Assembly (NCBI GenBank): GCA_905147135.1
Contig: LR990044.1
Span: 18,855,622-18,919,621, forward strand
Length of the DNA stretch: 64,000 nucleotides
Reading direction: 5' to 3'
From: Blastobasis lacticolella
Taxonomy: Eukaryota; Arthropoda; Insecta; Lepidoptera; Blastobasidae
Position numbers and translations under genes: made by a program
Part shown: positions 11,255 to 21,333 of the stretch, one piece after another
Layout of the letters: every line of letters starts with the position of its first letter
How positions within the stretch are numbered: the first letter of the stretch is position 1
The notes under the pieces: generated by a model
What the model was told of the DNA's origin: nothing
Database searches by the model: none
What the model saw: only the letters and a program-made list of their open reading frames with translations

Positions 11255-11415
11255 GTTCCGTTCCGTTCCCTTCGTTCCACCACCAGCCAGAAATGTAATA
11301 AAGGTGTATGTAGCTCATATCAGTAAGAACGAGGTATGGCGTCGCCTTCGTCGGTGGTTCCGTCGTCGGTACTTGTATTTTGAGCAACCGAGCCCAGCGG
11401 ATGGCACTGTTTTCG
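11255..11415 (-). mobile_element. GGAAC-LINE 3' end, 5'-truncated
   Basis: Read on the minus strand it goes from 'gcccgctgggctcggttgct'-like sequence through 'caaaatacaagtaccgacga' and 'gagctacatacacctt' to a run of GGAAC/GGAACG at 11255-11280. This matches the 3' region of the 4.4-kb element (25325-25519) and the copy at 47470-47697. Short truncated copies with a (GGAAC)n tail are what target-primed reverse transcription produces. Confidence 0.7.
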
Positions 11416-12035
11416 GCGGTATTAATAGCTTTATCAACTTAATATTTCTATATGCTCATTCTCATTTCATACTAGATTTCTTGGGAAAGTAGTGCAGTGG
11501 TTTCCCGTTGCACCAGAACTTTCGGAGAGTATTTGGTTCTCCAGGTTACTGAAGCCTTTTCTAGATGGTTGCCCAACTGTGTTTTTGGTTATACCGCCTA
11601 TGCTCGATCGCCCTTGCCTCGTCTGTCGTCGCCGATATTTCCACGCAATTGCATGCATCATAGACTCAAAGTCACGGGGAGTTGTCCCGTGACCACTATG
11701 CATGCCACCTCATTTTGCGCAGCATTGAATACATTCAATAAGAGTATAACCTATAATTCAATTACTAAATACTCAAACGAATAATATCTATCCGGTCCGA
11801 ACGACAGTGCCTTCATTTACCAATGACTTTTTACTCTGAGTAATGTACGTACATTATTTAAACACCTTAGTGTTTAAATAAGCGATCTAAATTAAATAAC
11901 GAACGTTATAATAGGTATATCGTTACATTTCTGCCAATTTTGCGTTTTAATGATTCTAGTGGGCTCCAAAACAGAATTAGTTTATCCACGGGCTTCATTC
12001 TATCAGTGGGTTTATTTTCTTTTTGAGAAAAATAA
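11416..12035. other. No gene; weak Penelope-tail similarity at 11620-11700
   Basis: The part 'gccgatatttccacgcaattgcatgcatc' (11631-11660, in two pieces) resembles the 'gatatttcgacgcagttgc' terminus at 15940-15965. The remainder is unrecognised. Positions 11852-11882 contain a small hairpin ('tatttaaacaccttagtgtttaaata'). Confidence 0.35.
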
Positions 12036-12039
12036 AGTT

Positions 12040-12385
12040 TTTTTTTTTTTATGTCATTCAGTAGGCAAACAGGCAAGCGGGCCACCTGCTGGAAAGTGGT
12101 CACCACTGCCTATAGACATTAGCAATACCAAGAGTATCGCCAATGCGTTGCCCACCTCTATAACACGTTGCTCTGGCAGCAAAAAGACAAATGCCCCTCC
12201 ACTGCCAAAGCCACGGTTCCCCAAATCCCCACCCCATGGAGCACTGGAAACCTTACTCACCGGCAGAAACACAACACTATTTTTAAGAGTATTGTTAAGC
12301 TGCGGTATTCTGTAAGGTGAAGGTACTTCCCCAGTCGGGCGGCTCCAATTCGAACGGGATACCTCGCTATGCCCTACCTCTCTTG
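12040..12385 (+). repeat. K-repeat, long copy
   Basis: It starts with a poly-T run and 'atgtcattcagtaggcaaac', contains 'gcgggccacctgctggaaag' and 'ccccaccccatggagcactg', and ends 'cgctatgccctacctctctt'. A second long copy with the same start and end lies at 41567-41889 and differs by small indels. The first ~110 bases are shared with many shorter LINE tails in this window. On the minus strand it would be a LINE 3' end with an A-rich tail. Confidence 0.75.
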
Positions 12386-13262
12386 ATTGCGTAAAATAAA
12401 GTAAATGTGCGTATAAAATTAACATACTTTTCCGGTTTATAAAGGATTTTTAATTTCTGTCACGCTGCAGGCAATTCCTCCTATGCATCTTGCACGACTT
12501 ACGGTCGGATCCTTTCCTCGGCCAATCTTTAGAAAAGGCGTCCATCTCGTCCCGCCATCTCTGTCTGGGCCTACAGCGCTTCCATTTTACGTTTTGTGGA
12601 GTCCAGTCAGTGGATATTTAACCTACAATTCGTTTGGCATGCGTAATAAACGTCCAGCCCAGTTCCACTTCAGCTTTTTGACTCACATCGGCGATTTGTG
12701 CGCAGTTTTGGGCGCAGTACGCTGTTTCTTATAAGGTCCGACACTTTGACTCCCAAGATACTTTTAAGGATTTACTCTATTCTAATTATCTACCCCTATA
12801 TTTGTCTCAGTACGAGTACATACATATCCTATTATATTGCTTTCAACATTGCTTGCTTTTGGAATATAACGAATTGCGCCTCTAAGAGCATTTTCTTGAT
12901 TACGTATTTTGCGGTCGCACCTACACAGTACTATGCGAGTCATCAACGGTGTCACCGTCAGTACCTTCACTATGCGGTTTTCAGACGCACCTTGTGGCTT
13001 TAAATTCCTACTTACGAACATGAGCAACTATAGGCAAAGTTACAAAATTGGTTTGACATTAATTCAGGGAACAGGCAAATCTGTCATTCAACATGACATG
13101 TTAACATTATGGGTTTATTTTGAGAGTCATCGCTTTGCAACCGTTCTATTAGACACTGAAGAGTCAATACAGACGTACACGATTTCTGCACTTTTTTATG
13201 TTATGCAGTGATAAACGAGCAGGCAGCCAACCTGATAAGCGCTAACTATCGCCCATTATATA
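12386..13262. other. No gene recognised
   Basis: Overlapping open stretches of 80-101 codons occur on both strands but show no family features or splice context. Positions 12483-12735 have slightly higher GC ('gcctacagcgcttccatttt'), which may be decayed LINE sequence. I cannot assign it. Confidence 0.3.
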
Positions 13263-13264
13263 TC

Positions 13265-13430
13265 TGTTTAATATTTTTATTATTTTTTATTTTATTTAAT
13301 ACTTTATGCACAAAATAGTATAAAGGTGGACTTAAAGCTTTGTAGCTTTATCTACCAGTCTACCCCGAAAACTGGTAATAAAAATTGCAGGCGGTGCATA
13401 AAAATTTACAACAACATTACACTTACATAC
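13265..13430 (-). repeat. LINE 3' UTR fragment
   Basis: On the minus strand this is a lepidopteran LINE 3' UTR pattern: 'ccagttttcggggtagactg', 'gtagataaagctacaaagct', then a T/A-rich stretch with 'aataaaaaataataaaaat' at the end. It lies on its own without an adjoining RT. Confidence 0.5.
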
Positions 13431-13629
13431 TTAACTACAAATACAATTTTACCCACTAGTATTCACATACCGAAACTCAAAATATTTATAAAATACTAAA
13501 AACCAACAACAACAATAAAGCAGAATGCACTTGAATATAAACCTCAATCAAGTGCCTACCTACTAAGAACACTTGCAAAAGTAACAGGTGAAAAAATAAA
13601 TAAGTTAAAGTCAATACTCATGCATTTGA

Positions 13630-13815
13630 CCTCAACTCACCTGATGGAAAGCGACGATTAGGTCGAAGATGCATGCTGAAGATTCTTGCATTAAAGTTGC
13701 AAGCAACAAAAATCGGAACCGCAGATTTGTTGTCACTGTGAGGACTAAGATGAAATACGTCTTACCTGTAATTGCGCTGGTTACCTTAACCTTCAAACCG
13801 GAACATAAAAATGCT
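13630..13815 (+). repeat. Dispersed repeat ('gttgtcactgtgaggacta')
   Basis: The order 'cacctgatggaaagcgacga', 'aagttgcaagcaac', 'gttgtcactgtgaggactaa' and 'gcgctggttaccttaa' is repeated at 62885-63080 and, in reverse, at 59770-59860. The two-strand ORFs here are shadows of the repeat. Confidence 0.6.
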
Positions 13816-13934
13816 TGCATTGTTGTTTGTCCCAAATGTTTAAGACATTGTGATTTCTCTAATATCTACTAATGACACAAAGCTTATTTTATCACATATA
13901 AACTAATGCGCAGCTCCCGCGTCCCCTTACAGAC

Positions 13935-14100
13935 TACCATGGGCGTAGGAAGGGGGAGGACCGGGTGGGCCGTGCCCACCCCAGGATATACAAAACTTCA
14001 TACAAACATATTTTTAATTAAATACAACCCAGGAATCCTCAGGGGCCAAGCCCCCCCTGGAAAATAGCCCCAGATACGCTAATGCAGACTACGGATTGTA
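13935..14100. repeat. Repeat fragment with 'gggccaagccccccctggaa'
   Basis: A short GC-rich segment ('gggcgtaggaagggggagga', 'gtgcccaccccaggata') is followed by 'caaagcc'-like and 'tagccccagatacgct' strings typical of a terminal piece of an interspersed element. There is only one copy in the window, so it is not classified. Confidence 0.35.
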
Positions 14101-14194
14101 GACGATTACTACGCGGTGACAATGCGGGCACGACGCGGCGACGTGTAAACGGGTCCTTGGCATTTCTAGTAGTCTTTTTTAGTCTCCATTAGTG

Positions 14195-14475
14195 TGGAGC
14201 TTGATCGATCGCGGATAAGATCGCAAAGGCTCGCCTTCGATGGTTTGGTCACGTGTTGCGTAAGCCAGAGAGATACGTGGAAAATAGGTGCCTAAACCTT
14301 CCTTAAGATATCCCACGGAAGGACCAAGAAGCGTTGGATTAACATTACTGAGTCGGATGCGAGGGCTTACGACGCGAGGATGCCCAAGACCGGGCGAAAT
14401 GGAGGAGAGTGATTCGGAAAGCGGACTCTGGCAAAAGCCGGGACTGACCGCTTGGATGATGACAAGATGATAAGT
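14195..14475 (+). pseudogene. RTE-type LINE C-terminal remnant
   Basis: Frame-disrupted coding for KARLRWFGHVLRKPERYVE, a GPRSVGL-like segment where a GKRxRGRP motif is expected, ESDARAYDARMP, and AKWRRVIRKADSGKSRD before the stop. It is co-linear with the copies at 3570 and 56150 but ends in a different 3' sequence because SINE-G follows at 14505. Confidence 0.7.
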
Positions 14476-14504
14476 GTGGAGCTAGAGACTCCTTTTAGTT
14501 TTCC

Positions 14505-14776
14505 AGAATAAAAATAAAATAAATAAATATTCGTGGACAAATTCACACAGCGCCATCTAGCCCCAAACTAAGCAAAGCTTGTACTATGGGTGCTAGATAA
14601 TTGATATACTAATTAAATACTTTTCTTTTTAATACATACTTATTATACATAGAACACCCAGACCCGTCACAGAAATTAAAATTCATCATTTCAATTTCTG
14701 CCCGGCCGGGAATCGAACCCGGGACCTCTTGCGTGGCAGACCGGCATGTTGACCATTGCACCACTCAGGTCGTCAA
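14505..14776 (-). mobile_element. SINE-G, full-length copy
   Basis: Read on the minus strand: a tRNA-Gly-like head (14776 to 14698; 'gacgacctgagtggt' A-box, 'ggttcgattcccgg' B-box), then 'cagaaattgaaatgatgaat', 'ctgggtgttctatgtataat', 'gctagatggcgctgtgtgaa' and a (TTTA)n-like tail at 14505-14530. It lies directly after an RTE remnant. The pol III promoter boxes are internal; nothing is translated. Confidence 0.88.
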
Positions 14777-14779
14777 AAG

Positions 14780-15110
14780 TAAATTCCCATTTTTAAATAT
14801 TAAAGCTTAGTGGATAAGTTACTTAGCGCCACAAATGTATAACAGACCAGGGGTATCCATCGCGTGTTGCCGACACATGAAAACTTTTCACGGGGTCGGC
14901 AATCCTTATTTATGAACCTAATCATCGCCATTATTATCTTGACGCCAATGTCGGTTGAACTCCCGCTCGAGTTGAGGGCCCGTGGTCCGCCTTTCTACTT
15001 CTCCTTGTCCACGTCGCTCGTTCTTTGACATCATTGTTAGGCGTTTGTTAGCGCGCGTGTCATCATTAACGACGTCACCTTAACTGTTTGTCGTTATACT
15101 CATAATAAAA
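14780..15110. other. LINE-tail scrap and unassigned DNA
   Basis: Positions 14880-14905 ('aaaacttttcacggggtcgg') match the J-type LINE end at 29095-29120 and 50165-50185. Positions 14935-15000 begin like a degraded SINE-T tail ('cttgacgccaatgtcggttg'). Nothing else was recognised. Confidence 0.4.
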
Positions 15111-15114
15111 CGTT

Positions 15115-15180
15115 GTAGCGTTGGTGGTCTAACGGTTAAGGGGAAGCGTTGATGGTGTAACGGTTAAGGGGTCCGGCTCG
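15115..15180 (+). repeat. tRNA-SINE head with duplicated A-box
   Basis: 'agcgttggtggtctaacggt'+'taagggg' occurs twice in a row (15117-15142 and 15146-15173, the second with two substitutions), then jumps straight to 'ccggctcgtacc', the usual end of such a head. The middle, including the anticodon arm and B-box, is missing. Confidence 0.55.
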
Positions 15181-15615
15181 TACCCTCAAGTACAGGTTAA
15201 TTTAAAGTAAAGTTTCTACACGCTTAAATTGTTTGAAATAAGATCAAACTCATGTTCTGATTGCTTGAGTTAACACAATAGTTGCGTAGATTCATAACAC
15301 CTTCGCGCTTTTGTTGTTGCATTTACACTGGCGTGTTGGTTAAGCATTACCTTACAACTATACTACATATATCGGCAATCTATTACACAATTCTCAGTGA
15401 CGTCACTAGTTTATTGGTAATTTTATAGCTGTGTAACAGTTTACGCAAACGTAGTAATGCGTAGGAACAATTGCATTAAGTTCTCTGCAGTTGTGTTTTA
15501 TTATGATGTTGAATTTCTGCTTTGTTATGCTTCTATCCAGTTCATGGTTATGTTTGTTACACATGTAATACCTATCAAAAGATAACCTCTTATGAAACCT
15601 AGTAATTATCGACTC
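15181..15615. other. No gene recognised
   Basis: AT-rich DNA. The open stretch of 94 codons on the minus strand (15406-15690) runs into a LINE tail and has no family features. Confidence 0.35.
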
Positions 15616-15616
15616 G

Positions 15617-15745
15617 CGCAATAGGTTTAAGCGGGCAACGCATTGGTGACTCCCCTGGTGTTGCTGATGTCCATAGGCGGCGGTGACCACTTTCCATCAG
15701 GTGGCCCGCTTGCCTGTTTGTCTGCTGAGTAACATAAAAAAAAAA
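15617..15745 (+). repeat. LINE 3' tail (J/K family) with A-rich end
   Basis: 'gcgggcaacgcattggtgac', 'ctggtgttgctgatgtccat', 'accactttccatcaggtggc' and 'cttgcctgtttgtctgctga', then an A-run. This is a canonical lepidopteran LINE 3' terminus in plus orientation. Similar tails occur at 48305-48400, 49245-49385, 56445-56610 and 58800-58915 (plus) and 56965-57135 (minus). Confidence 0.7.
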
Positions 15746-15877
15746 GTTTGTATCAATTGCATGCAAAATACTTTCAAATTGTATTATTATTTTTCCAATA
15801 TAAAAAGTAGCCCTTTTTACATTGGAGTTCAAAATTAAGGATTGTATTTTTCCTAATTCAATTATAATTCCCGAGAT

Positions 15878-16040
15878 TTACACTTTCACTACACATGTTA
15901 TCGGTTTTGTTACCACGGTTAGTATTGTTTTTACCTCGATATTTCGACGCAGTTGCATGCGTCGTGGTCACGAGTTCCCGATAACATGTGTAGTGAAAGT
16001 GTAGTGAATAACCACGAAAGTCTTAAAACCTATATTCCCG
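15878..16040 (-). mobile_element. Penelope-like terminal fragment with inverted repeat
   Basis: The strings 'acactttcactacacatgtt'+'atcgg' (15880-15904) and its exact reverse complement (15974-15998) flank a core that reads on the minus strand 'cgacgcatgcaactgcgtcg', 'aaatatcgaggtaaaaacaa', 'actaaccgtggtaac'. The core translates as DACNCVEISR before a stop, a C-terminal pattern I associate with lepidopteran Penelope-like elements. Confidence 0.5.
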
Positions 16041-16269
16041 AAATTCTTCCTCAAAAAGATCTAAGTATAAAATACAACAAACGATAGCTACACAAGGTCC
16101 AGATAACGAAGCAGCTCTAGAATAACCTGATAAAAGCAGATAACTTTCTCAACGTGTCTTGCTTCTTACTACTCAACCAGAAACAAGTACAAATAGGCTT
16201 ATCATAACTCAAACAATGTGGTATGTTTACAGGAAATGAGAGAGGACACCATTATAAAAAAGTAAATAC

Positions 16270-16682
16270 AATATACTTTCATCGCACATACGAGTATTAT
16301 CGGGTTTATTACCACGGTTAGTATTGGTTTTACCTCGATATTTCGCGCGCGGAAAAAGCGGATGTGTTTACGCGAGTCAATTACGTTTCTAAAAAAGTGT
16401 CGGGACAATAATGTTATAACTAATCTGTGTGAAACTTCACGATCTTCGCACTCACACTTCATAAATCTACGCACATTCTGTATGGAGCGAGTGTCAAATT
16501 GCTTCACCGACTCCGAACGAGGGTGGACAGATACGTCTCTGCTCTTAGGAGCGATTTCGAACAGCGGCACCGGTCTACTCATGCAACTGCGTTGAAATAT
16601 CGAAGTAAAAACAATACTAACCGTGGTAATAAGCCCAATAAAGTGCAGTGAATAACCACGAAAGTTTTAAAATCTATATACT
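16270..16682 (+). pseudogene. Penelope-like element remnant between inverted ends
   Basis: The ends are inverted copies: 'ttattaccacggttagtatt'+'ggttttacctcgatatttcg' at 16308-16347 and its reverse complement at 16592-16635 with few mismatches. Between them a 77-codon plus-strand frame (16362-16595) starts MCLRESITFLKKCRDNNVI and ends in LLMQLR just before the 'gaaatatcgaagtaaaaaca' terminus. LKKCRDNNVI-like strings are typical of the N-terminal part of Penelope-type reverse transcriptases. If so, most of the element, including the RT core and the GIY-YIG nuclease, is deleted and start and end are fused. The assignment rests on motif memory only. Confidence 0.45.
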
Positions 16683-17030
16683 TGTTTTCTCATCCGACTA
16701 CGACAGAAGGAGGGTTATGTTTTTCTAGCGTATGTCTATTTCTTTGGCACGGGCTACAGTCCTAACGGCTCAAAGGATTTTAATATACTCGTATAATACG
16801 TTATTAGATTCGTTTTAGTCGTTCTCTTATATCAATCAAGTGGGGTATCAACATCTTTAAAAGTCTTTAAATGTAGATTTCAAAAATATGTGTGACCTAT
16901 TAAAAGAACTTTTCGCTTTTTAATAGCAGTCGGGGTTTTTAGTTTTGTACTACTTACTTGTCTCTGTCGTATGCAGTTTATGATTGATATTTACCATGCT
17001 ACACCACACCACAAATTACCATGTAGGAAA
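16683..17030. other. No feature recognised
   Basis: AT-rich, no ORF of note, no copy elsewhere in the window. Confidence 0.35.
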
Positions 17031-17034
17031 GAAG

Positions 17035-17097
17035 GCTAGAAATCGAACTTCAGACCAGCTGTATGGCAGATTGGTATACCACTGTGCCATACCGTCA
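17035..17097 (-). repeat. tRNA-like SINE head remnant
   Basis: The minus strand reads 'gacggtatggcacagtggta'+'taccaatctgccatacagct'+'ggtctgaagttcgatttct': an A-box-like start and a B-box (GTTCGATTT) about 35 bases apart. It differs from SINE-G and SINE-T, so it is probably a third SINE family. Confidence 0.4.
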
Positions 17098-17339
17098 AAG
17101 AACAATTAATTAATTTATGCCCACATTCCGCTCGACCTTCAATTGTTCTATCAATATTATCATCACGTCCTTTCATACACGTTATTTAGCTGTTAAAAAC
17201 AAAGGATTTAATAAATGATAAATGTATTTGCATTTGTATGTTGTATTTTATCACACTAGAACGTCCGGTTAGTGATTGGAATTATACTAGCTCGAAATGA
17301 TAATTGAGATTGCCTTCCCTGTGAGTGCAACCGTGAGTG
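17098..17339. other. No feature recognised
   Basis: AT-rich spacer between a SINE head and an RTE tail. Confidence 0.3.
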
Positions 17340-17465
17340 TCATCATCGTCATATCAGCAGAACGACGCCCACTGCTGGGCGTAAGCTTAGAGATCTTCAC
17401 TAAGGTCGGTCCTGTACCTTTCGCATCTAGGTATTACTTGCTAACTTTACCAGGTCGTCGGTCCG
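17340..17465 (+). repeat. RTE-type LINE 3' UTR fragment
   Basis: 'cgacgcccactgctgggcgt', 'ggtcggtcctgtacctttcg' and 'ccaggtcgtcggtccgcctt' are the same pattern as at 2675-2835. Confidence 0.6.
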
Positions 17466-17477
17466 CCTTCATCATCA

Positions 17478-17745
17478 CAGCCTGTAACAATCCACTGCAG
17501 GACTTAGGGCCTCTCCCACGAAAGTGGAGGTTATTGCCATAATCTCCACGCTTGGCAGGCGGGTTGGAGATCGCAGTGTTTAAATATAACAATGGAAAAT
17601 GCTGCTGCCCATTTTCCAGACTACGGAGACTCTTGATCTTTTGCCTCGAAAACATTAGTCGCCTTGTACGACACCCATTAGCGTAAGGGGTTGGTGCTAT
17701 TCTACTCTGCCGGTCACCACACGGCCTTGTCACCACACGGCCTTA
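17478..17745 (-). repeat. V-repeat, minus copy
   Basis: This is the reverse of 10806-11068, ending at 'accacacggcc'. The last 13 bases are tandemly duplicated here ('tcaccacacggcc' twice, 17714-17743). The 100-codon minus ORF over this region comes from the repeat. Confidence 0.75.
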
Positions 17746-18282
17746 TGGGAGGCATACCCATGCTGCGTCTTCCGGTGGTCGCCACTCGAGAACTTTACTG
17801 CCCCATCGGCTATCTGTTCTGCCCACGAACATTTGTTTATTTGTGTGTATTTAGTGTAATGTTGTATGCAGTAAACAGATTACAAACAATCAAACATTAT
17901 ACACCGTGAGTGTGTATTGCTACAAAGCGGTTCCTTTTTTATGTTAAAACAAAATGAATAAATAATCAAAATAAAGGAGTAGTTTGGAATAAGCCCATTT
18001 TAATTTGTACGCCGGAAGGCAGGTCATAGCGGAACCTTTACAACATATTTTACAACAACAATTTTCCTGTGTACCATTGTAATAATTAATTAATTAAAAT
18101 AATTAATATTGTTTGATTTGTTTTTCGGTTAAATTTCAATTAGTACCTTTAAGAGGTAGTCTTCCTGATAAAGTTTCATTTAGGTGAGGATAAGAGGGCA
18201 TCAAGTCAAACAATTCCACCGTTGCAAAAGCGGTACATCAAGCAAAGGAAGGGTATCGAATCAGTCATCATCATCATCATCA
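17746..18282. other. No gene recognised
   Basis: AT-rich. A short (cat)n run at 18266-18282 is the tail of the following SINE-T, not an independent microsatellite. Confidence 0.35.
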
Positions 18283-18485
18283 TCTTGGCGTTAATGTCCC
18301 GGTTATGTTCTCGCGCATGAAGGCCCGGGGTCCGCCTTGACCATGATCCAGGATTTGGCAGGTCAGGTAATTACAGTGGAGCGACTGCCATCTGACCTCC
18401 ATGACCCTGCTACCAGGGGAACCCGACCAGATTGGATCATGGTTACACATCCAGTCGCCTGAATGTGCAGGTTTCATTACGATGA
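18283..18485 (-). mobile_element. SINE-T, 5'-truncated, with (TGA)n tail
   Basis: This is the body and 3' end of SINE-T on the minus strand; it stops at 'cctgcacattcaggcgactg' and lacks the tRNA-like head. Its 3' end carries (GAT)n, 18266-18282, like RTE elements. A 5'-truncated copy with that tail suggests mobilisation by an RTE-clade LINE. Confidence 0.8.
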
Positions 18486-18604
18486 AGGGTATCGAATCAG
18501 TATAGTATATAGTACAAAAACTAAGCGACCAATCAGACTGATACAAGACCTGATGAAAAGAGGAGTGTCACAAGTTTAGCTCCCGAACGGATGGACCAAT
18601 AGCT

Positions 18605-18835
18605 TCTTCTTCTTATCGAGTTGATGGTGTAAGCTCTGACTTACACTTTATTCGCCCAGTATTCGGCGACGCATACAGCGTTTGAACTGGCCTCGAACAA
18701 GTCCTCCATTGTGCAAGTTTTAGGACACGCCGAGCATGTGACGAGGTGGTCCATGGTTTGCGGAGAATGGCACAGTCGCAAGGAAACCTGTCATTTGTAT
18801 ATCCCCATCTAAATACATGTTCGTTACCGTTTTCT
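18605..18835 (-). pseudogene. LINE ORF C-terminus with Cys/His motif
   Basis: On the minus strand the last codons read QTMDHLVTCSACPKTCTMED, then LFEASSNAVCVAEYWANKV and a stop (TAA at 18641-18643). Upstream, in a shifted frame, is RWGYTNDRFPCDC. Together this is the CxC...H..xCxxC end found in many insect non-LTR retrotransposon ORFs. One frameshift near 18775 separates the blocks, and the RT core is absent. Confidence 0.65.
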
Positions 18836-19784
18836 TTATTTGAAAGCCAGTTTAATCGAGCTGGTTCTTAGCTTTGCAACATTAAATTCAGTTCAGTCGT
18901 TTAGGAAATATTTTAGTACATGTGCTTTCTGACGTTTTTCGATCGGTTAATAGTTAATATACTCGAACTATTCAGAGTTATGACAGGCTCCAGTAGTCGC
19001 GGTAGCGGTTACGGTCCAGTTACCAACAGTGCCATTAGTCGGTCCTCGCATCTCGCATCCGCTGGCCGCCATGTGGACAGTTTGAACCGGTTCGTACCGC
19101 ATGTGGTTTTATTATGCGATTTGAATTGAAAAATGACGATGAAAATGTTAGGTGTCTGTATTAGAGAGCAGAAAAGCAGAAGATAATAGCATCGTGAAGT
19201 CGGACAAGCAAAAGGGTAGCCAGGGGTGTGGACAGGGGTAGTCACTCTATACATACATCGAAAAATGCGAAACTTTATTCCCTTTCACGAAAATAATACG
19301 TAACGGATTATGCCAAAATGTTATAGAGTTGTAGCGTATTCGAAACCCTAAAAACTAGGGTAAGCAGTAATTGCAGCTTATATACGTTTTGCAATATTTC
19401 CCTAAACAAATGAATAGATTCGCTTACTAACGGGAATCTCCCTATTATATAAACGTTTAACTTTAATACGTTTGTGGTGAGAAGGGTTTAGTCAGCTTCA
19501 CGAACTCTTAGTATAGGTAACCCTTTGCCCGTTTTGTGTAGTTATTATAAGTACTAACATTGACTAAACTGTTGCTTAAATTTAATCAATTTCAAACTAG
19601 TAGTTAAAGCTCCCATAAATAAAATACTTAAGCTACATCTACGATAATGACGCAAACACTCTGTAGACATGCAATAAAAATGTAGATTTCCCTCTGGCTA
19701 ACAACAGATTCAAAGAAATTAAATACTTTTATGTTAGCGTTCTGAGAATTTTAATACGTAGGTACGTGATACTACATACAATCA
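18836..19784. other. No gene recognised
   Basis: Mixed AT-rich DNA. Open stretches near 18920-19254 lie on both strands and have no family features. Confidence 0.35.
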
Positions 19785-20850
19785 CATCATCAACATCATC
19801 CTGGCGTTGAATCCCGGTTGTGCTTTGCCTACTCCTCTTGGTCCATTTCGCTCGGTCTTCGGTTTCCTTGACGGTGAGTTTGTTGGCACACATGCCATTC
19901 TTAACCATGTCTAGCCATCGCTTCTTGGGCCAGTCTCTCCTTCCCATACCTGGCGGGGGTGGCAAGGCCAGACATTTGTTCCCTACGCAATTTGCCGGTC
20001 TGCGCAGTACATGTCCTTATCATCGACGGCAGCACTCTTGCAGCTTATCTGCGATGTGACGGACACCAAGGCTGCCGCGAATGTGGGTGTTTCGAACGCG
20101 ACCTTTGCGTGGGATTCCACACATACACCGCAGTATCTTCATTTCCGTGACGCGCAGTTCCTGCTTGTGTTGCTCTAGTGGGGGCCAAGTCTCGCTGCCG
20201 AGACGAGCAGCGATAATGCTAATGATGTCTTATAGACTTCAGTATTACCCTTTTAGTATTCCAGACATTTTGGGGCCGCATTTGATACCCGTCACCTCCA
20301 TTAGGGCCAAGTGAAAATATTTTACAATTTAGTCCCTTTCGAATTCATCTTTAAAATTCAATTGCAGGAGTTTCGACGTCGGTGTCCCTGGTTACTAATC
20401 CGTGCGCTTGACATTATCTTCGCCTATGCGAACGGGTAGTCCTCTGTTCGTTAAGCTTCAAACCGCCGTTCTAAAGTGACTGCTTCCACTTCTTCACTCG
20501 TTGGACTAGTCGCCTCTTGCCAGAGTCTGTCAGCGATATATCGTCAACGTACATGAGCAGCCATGGAGGTTGCTCATGATAGTCTCGGATCCTGTCTGAC
20601 AGTACGTTTAATATCACTCTAAAGAGAAATGGACTGCGCACAAAGCCCTGATGTAAGTACATCAGGGCATTGGTGTACACCAACGGTAATAGGAAACGGA
20701 TTGGTGTCAACAGCGGTCCTAAGGGATCGGAATCGGATAATGTCCATATAGGCATCAGATACAGCCCGATACTACATACGATCCCGATGTGGAGCAACGT
20801 ATCCGCTCTACCCTTTTTTATCTCTCGAACTAGAGTTTTTGCGATCATTA
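19785..20850 (-). pseudogene. Decayed RTE-clade retrotransposon, RT to 3' end
   Basis: This is a minus-strand element. A 125-codon frame (20471-20848) carries the RT block LHQGFVRSPFLFRVILNVL followed by PPWLLMYVDDISL: motif B (QG..SP.LF) and motif C (YVDD, the usual YADD with A to V). Lower down, frames encode VTEMKILRCMCGIPRKGRVR, then RRDWPKKRWLDMVKNGMCAN and KETEDRAKWTKRSRQ, the C-terminal end typical of RTE/BovB ORFs. The 3' end at 19785-19803 has a (GATGAT)-like tail. Stops and frameshifts break the gene, so it is inactive. The endonuclease half is not seen above 20850. Confidence 0.82.
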
Positions 20851-21063
20851 GCTCGCAGACCGTGAAATCAATGGCACAAAAGATAATGGTGTGTGTTTGT
20901 ATGTCACAACGTGCGGAGTGTACCCACGGGCGGTCTTGACGTCACCGAACGTGAGATTGACGAGCTCACCTAGATTTGTTATTTGTTACTACTTGGTATG
21001 CGTGTGTGCTCTACTGTTAGTGGACATAGACATAGACATTATTTATTGGTAACTTTTCATTAC
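20851..21063 (-). repeat. Unassigned DNA, then a LINE 3' scrap used as target
   Basis: Positions 21020-21063 ('gacattatttattggtaact') look like a minus-strand LINE 3' end, and it continues at 25542 beyond the 4.4-kb insertion. Nothing else was recognised. Confidence 0.4.
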
Positions 21064-21085
21064 ACGTCATAAAATTATTATTAAA
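21064..21085. repeat. Left target-site duplication, 22 bp
   Basis: Identical over 22 bases to 25520-25541 (acgtcataaaatta...taaa). It marks the left edge of a 4,434-bp insertion. Confidence 0.85.
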
Positions 21086-21333
21086 GGAGTCTTGTTTGGA
21101 CCGGCATGCTGAGTACACGTGCGCCCGCGCCTCCGTCGCGGCCGAGCTCAACCCCTCAAAGGCACAAAAAATTTACGACCCGCCCTTTGTCGAGCACTAT
21201 ATGCGTTGCGTTTACTAAATTTTTCGCATAGAATTAGTTAAAGTGAAATCTAAAGCTAATCTAATCCTAACTTTGTGTCAGAAAATTTGTTGTAGTAGTA
21301 CCTAGAGTTAGAAGTGACAGTGATAATGAATTA

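Noticed and set aside
12054..12425. 123-codon minus ORF and 121-codon plus ORF
   Set aside because: Both are translations of the K-repeat. The same frames are broken in the second copy at 41567-41889.
14698..14776. Possible tRNA-Gly gene (also 48588-48661, 59545-59606)
   Set aside because: The tRNA-like part is always fused to the same non-tRNA body with an A/T-rich tail and cannot form proper acceptor stems. It is a SINE head.
17434..17736. 100-codon ORF on the minus strand
   Set aside because: Recurs wherever the V-repeat occurs and has no protein family features.
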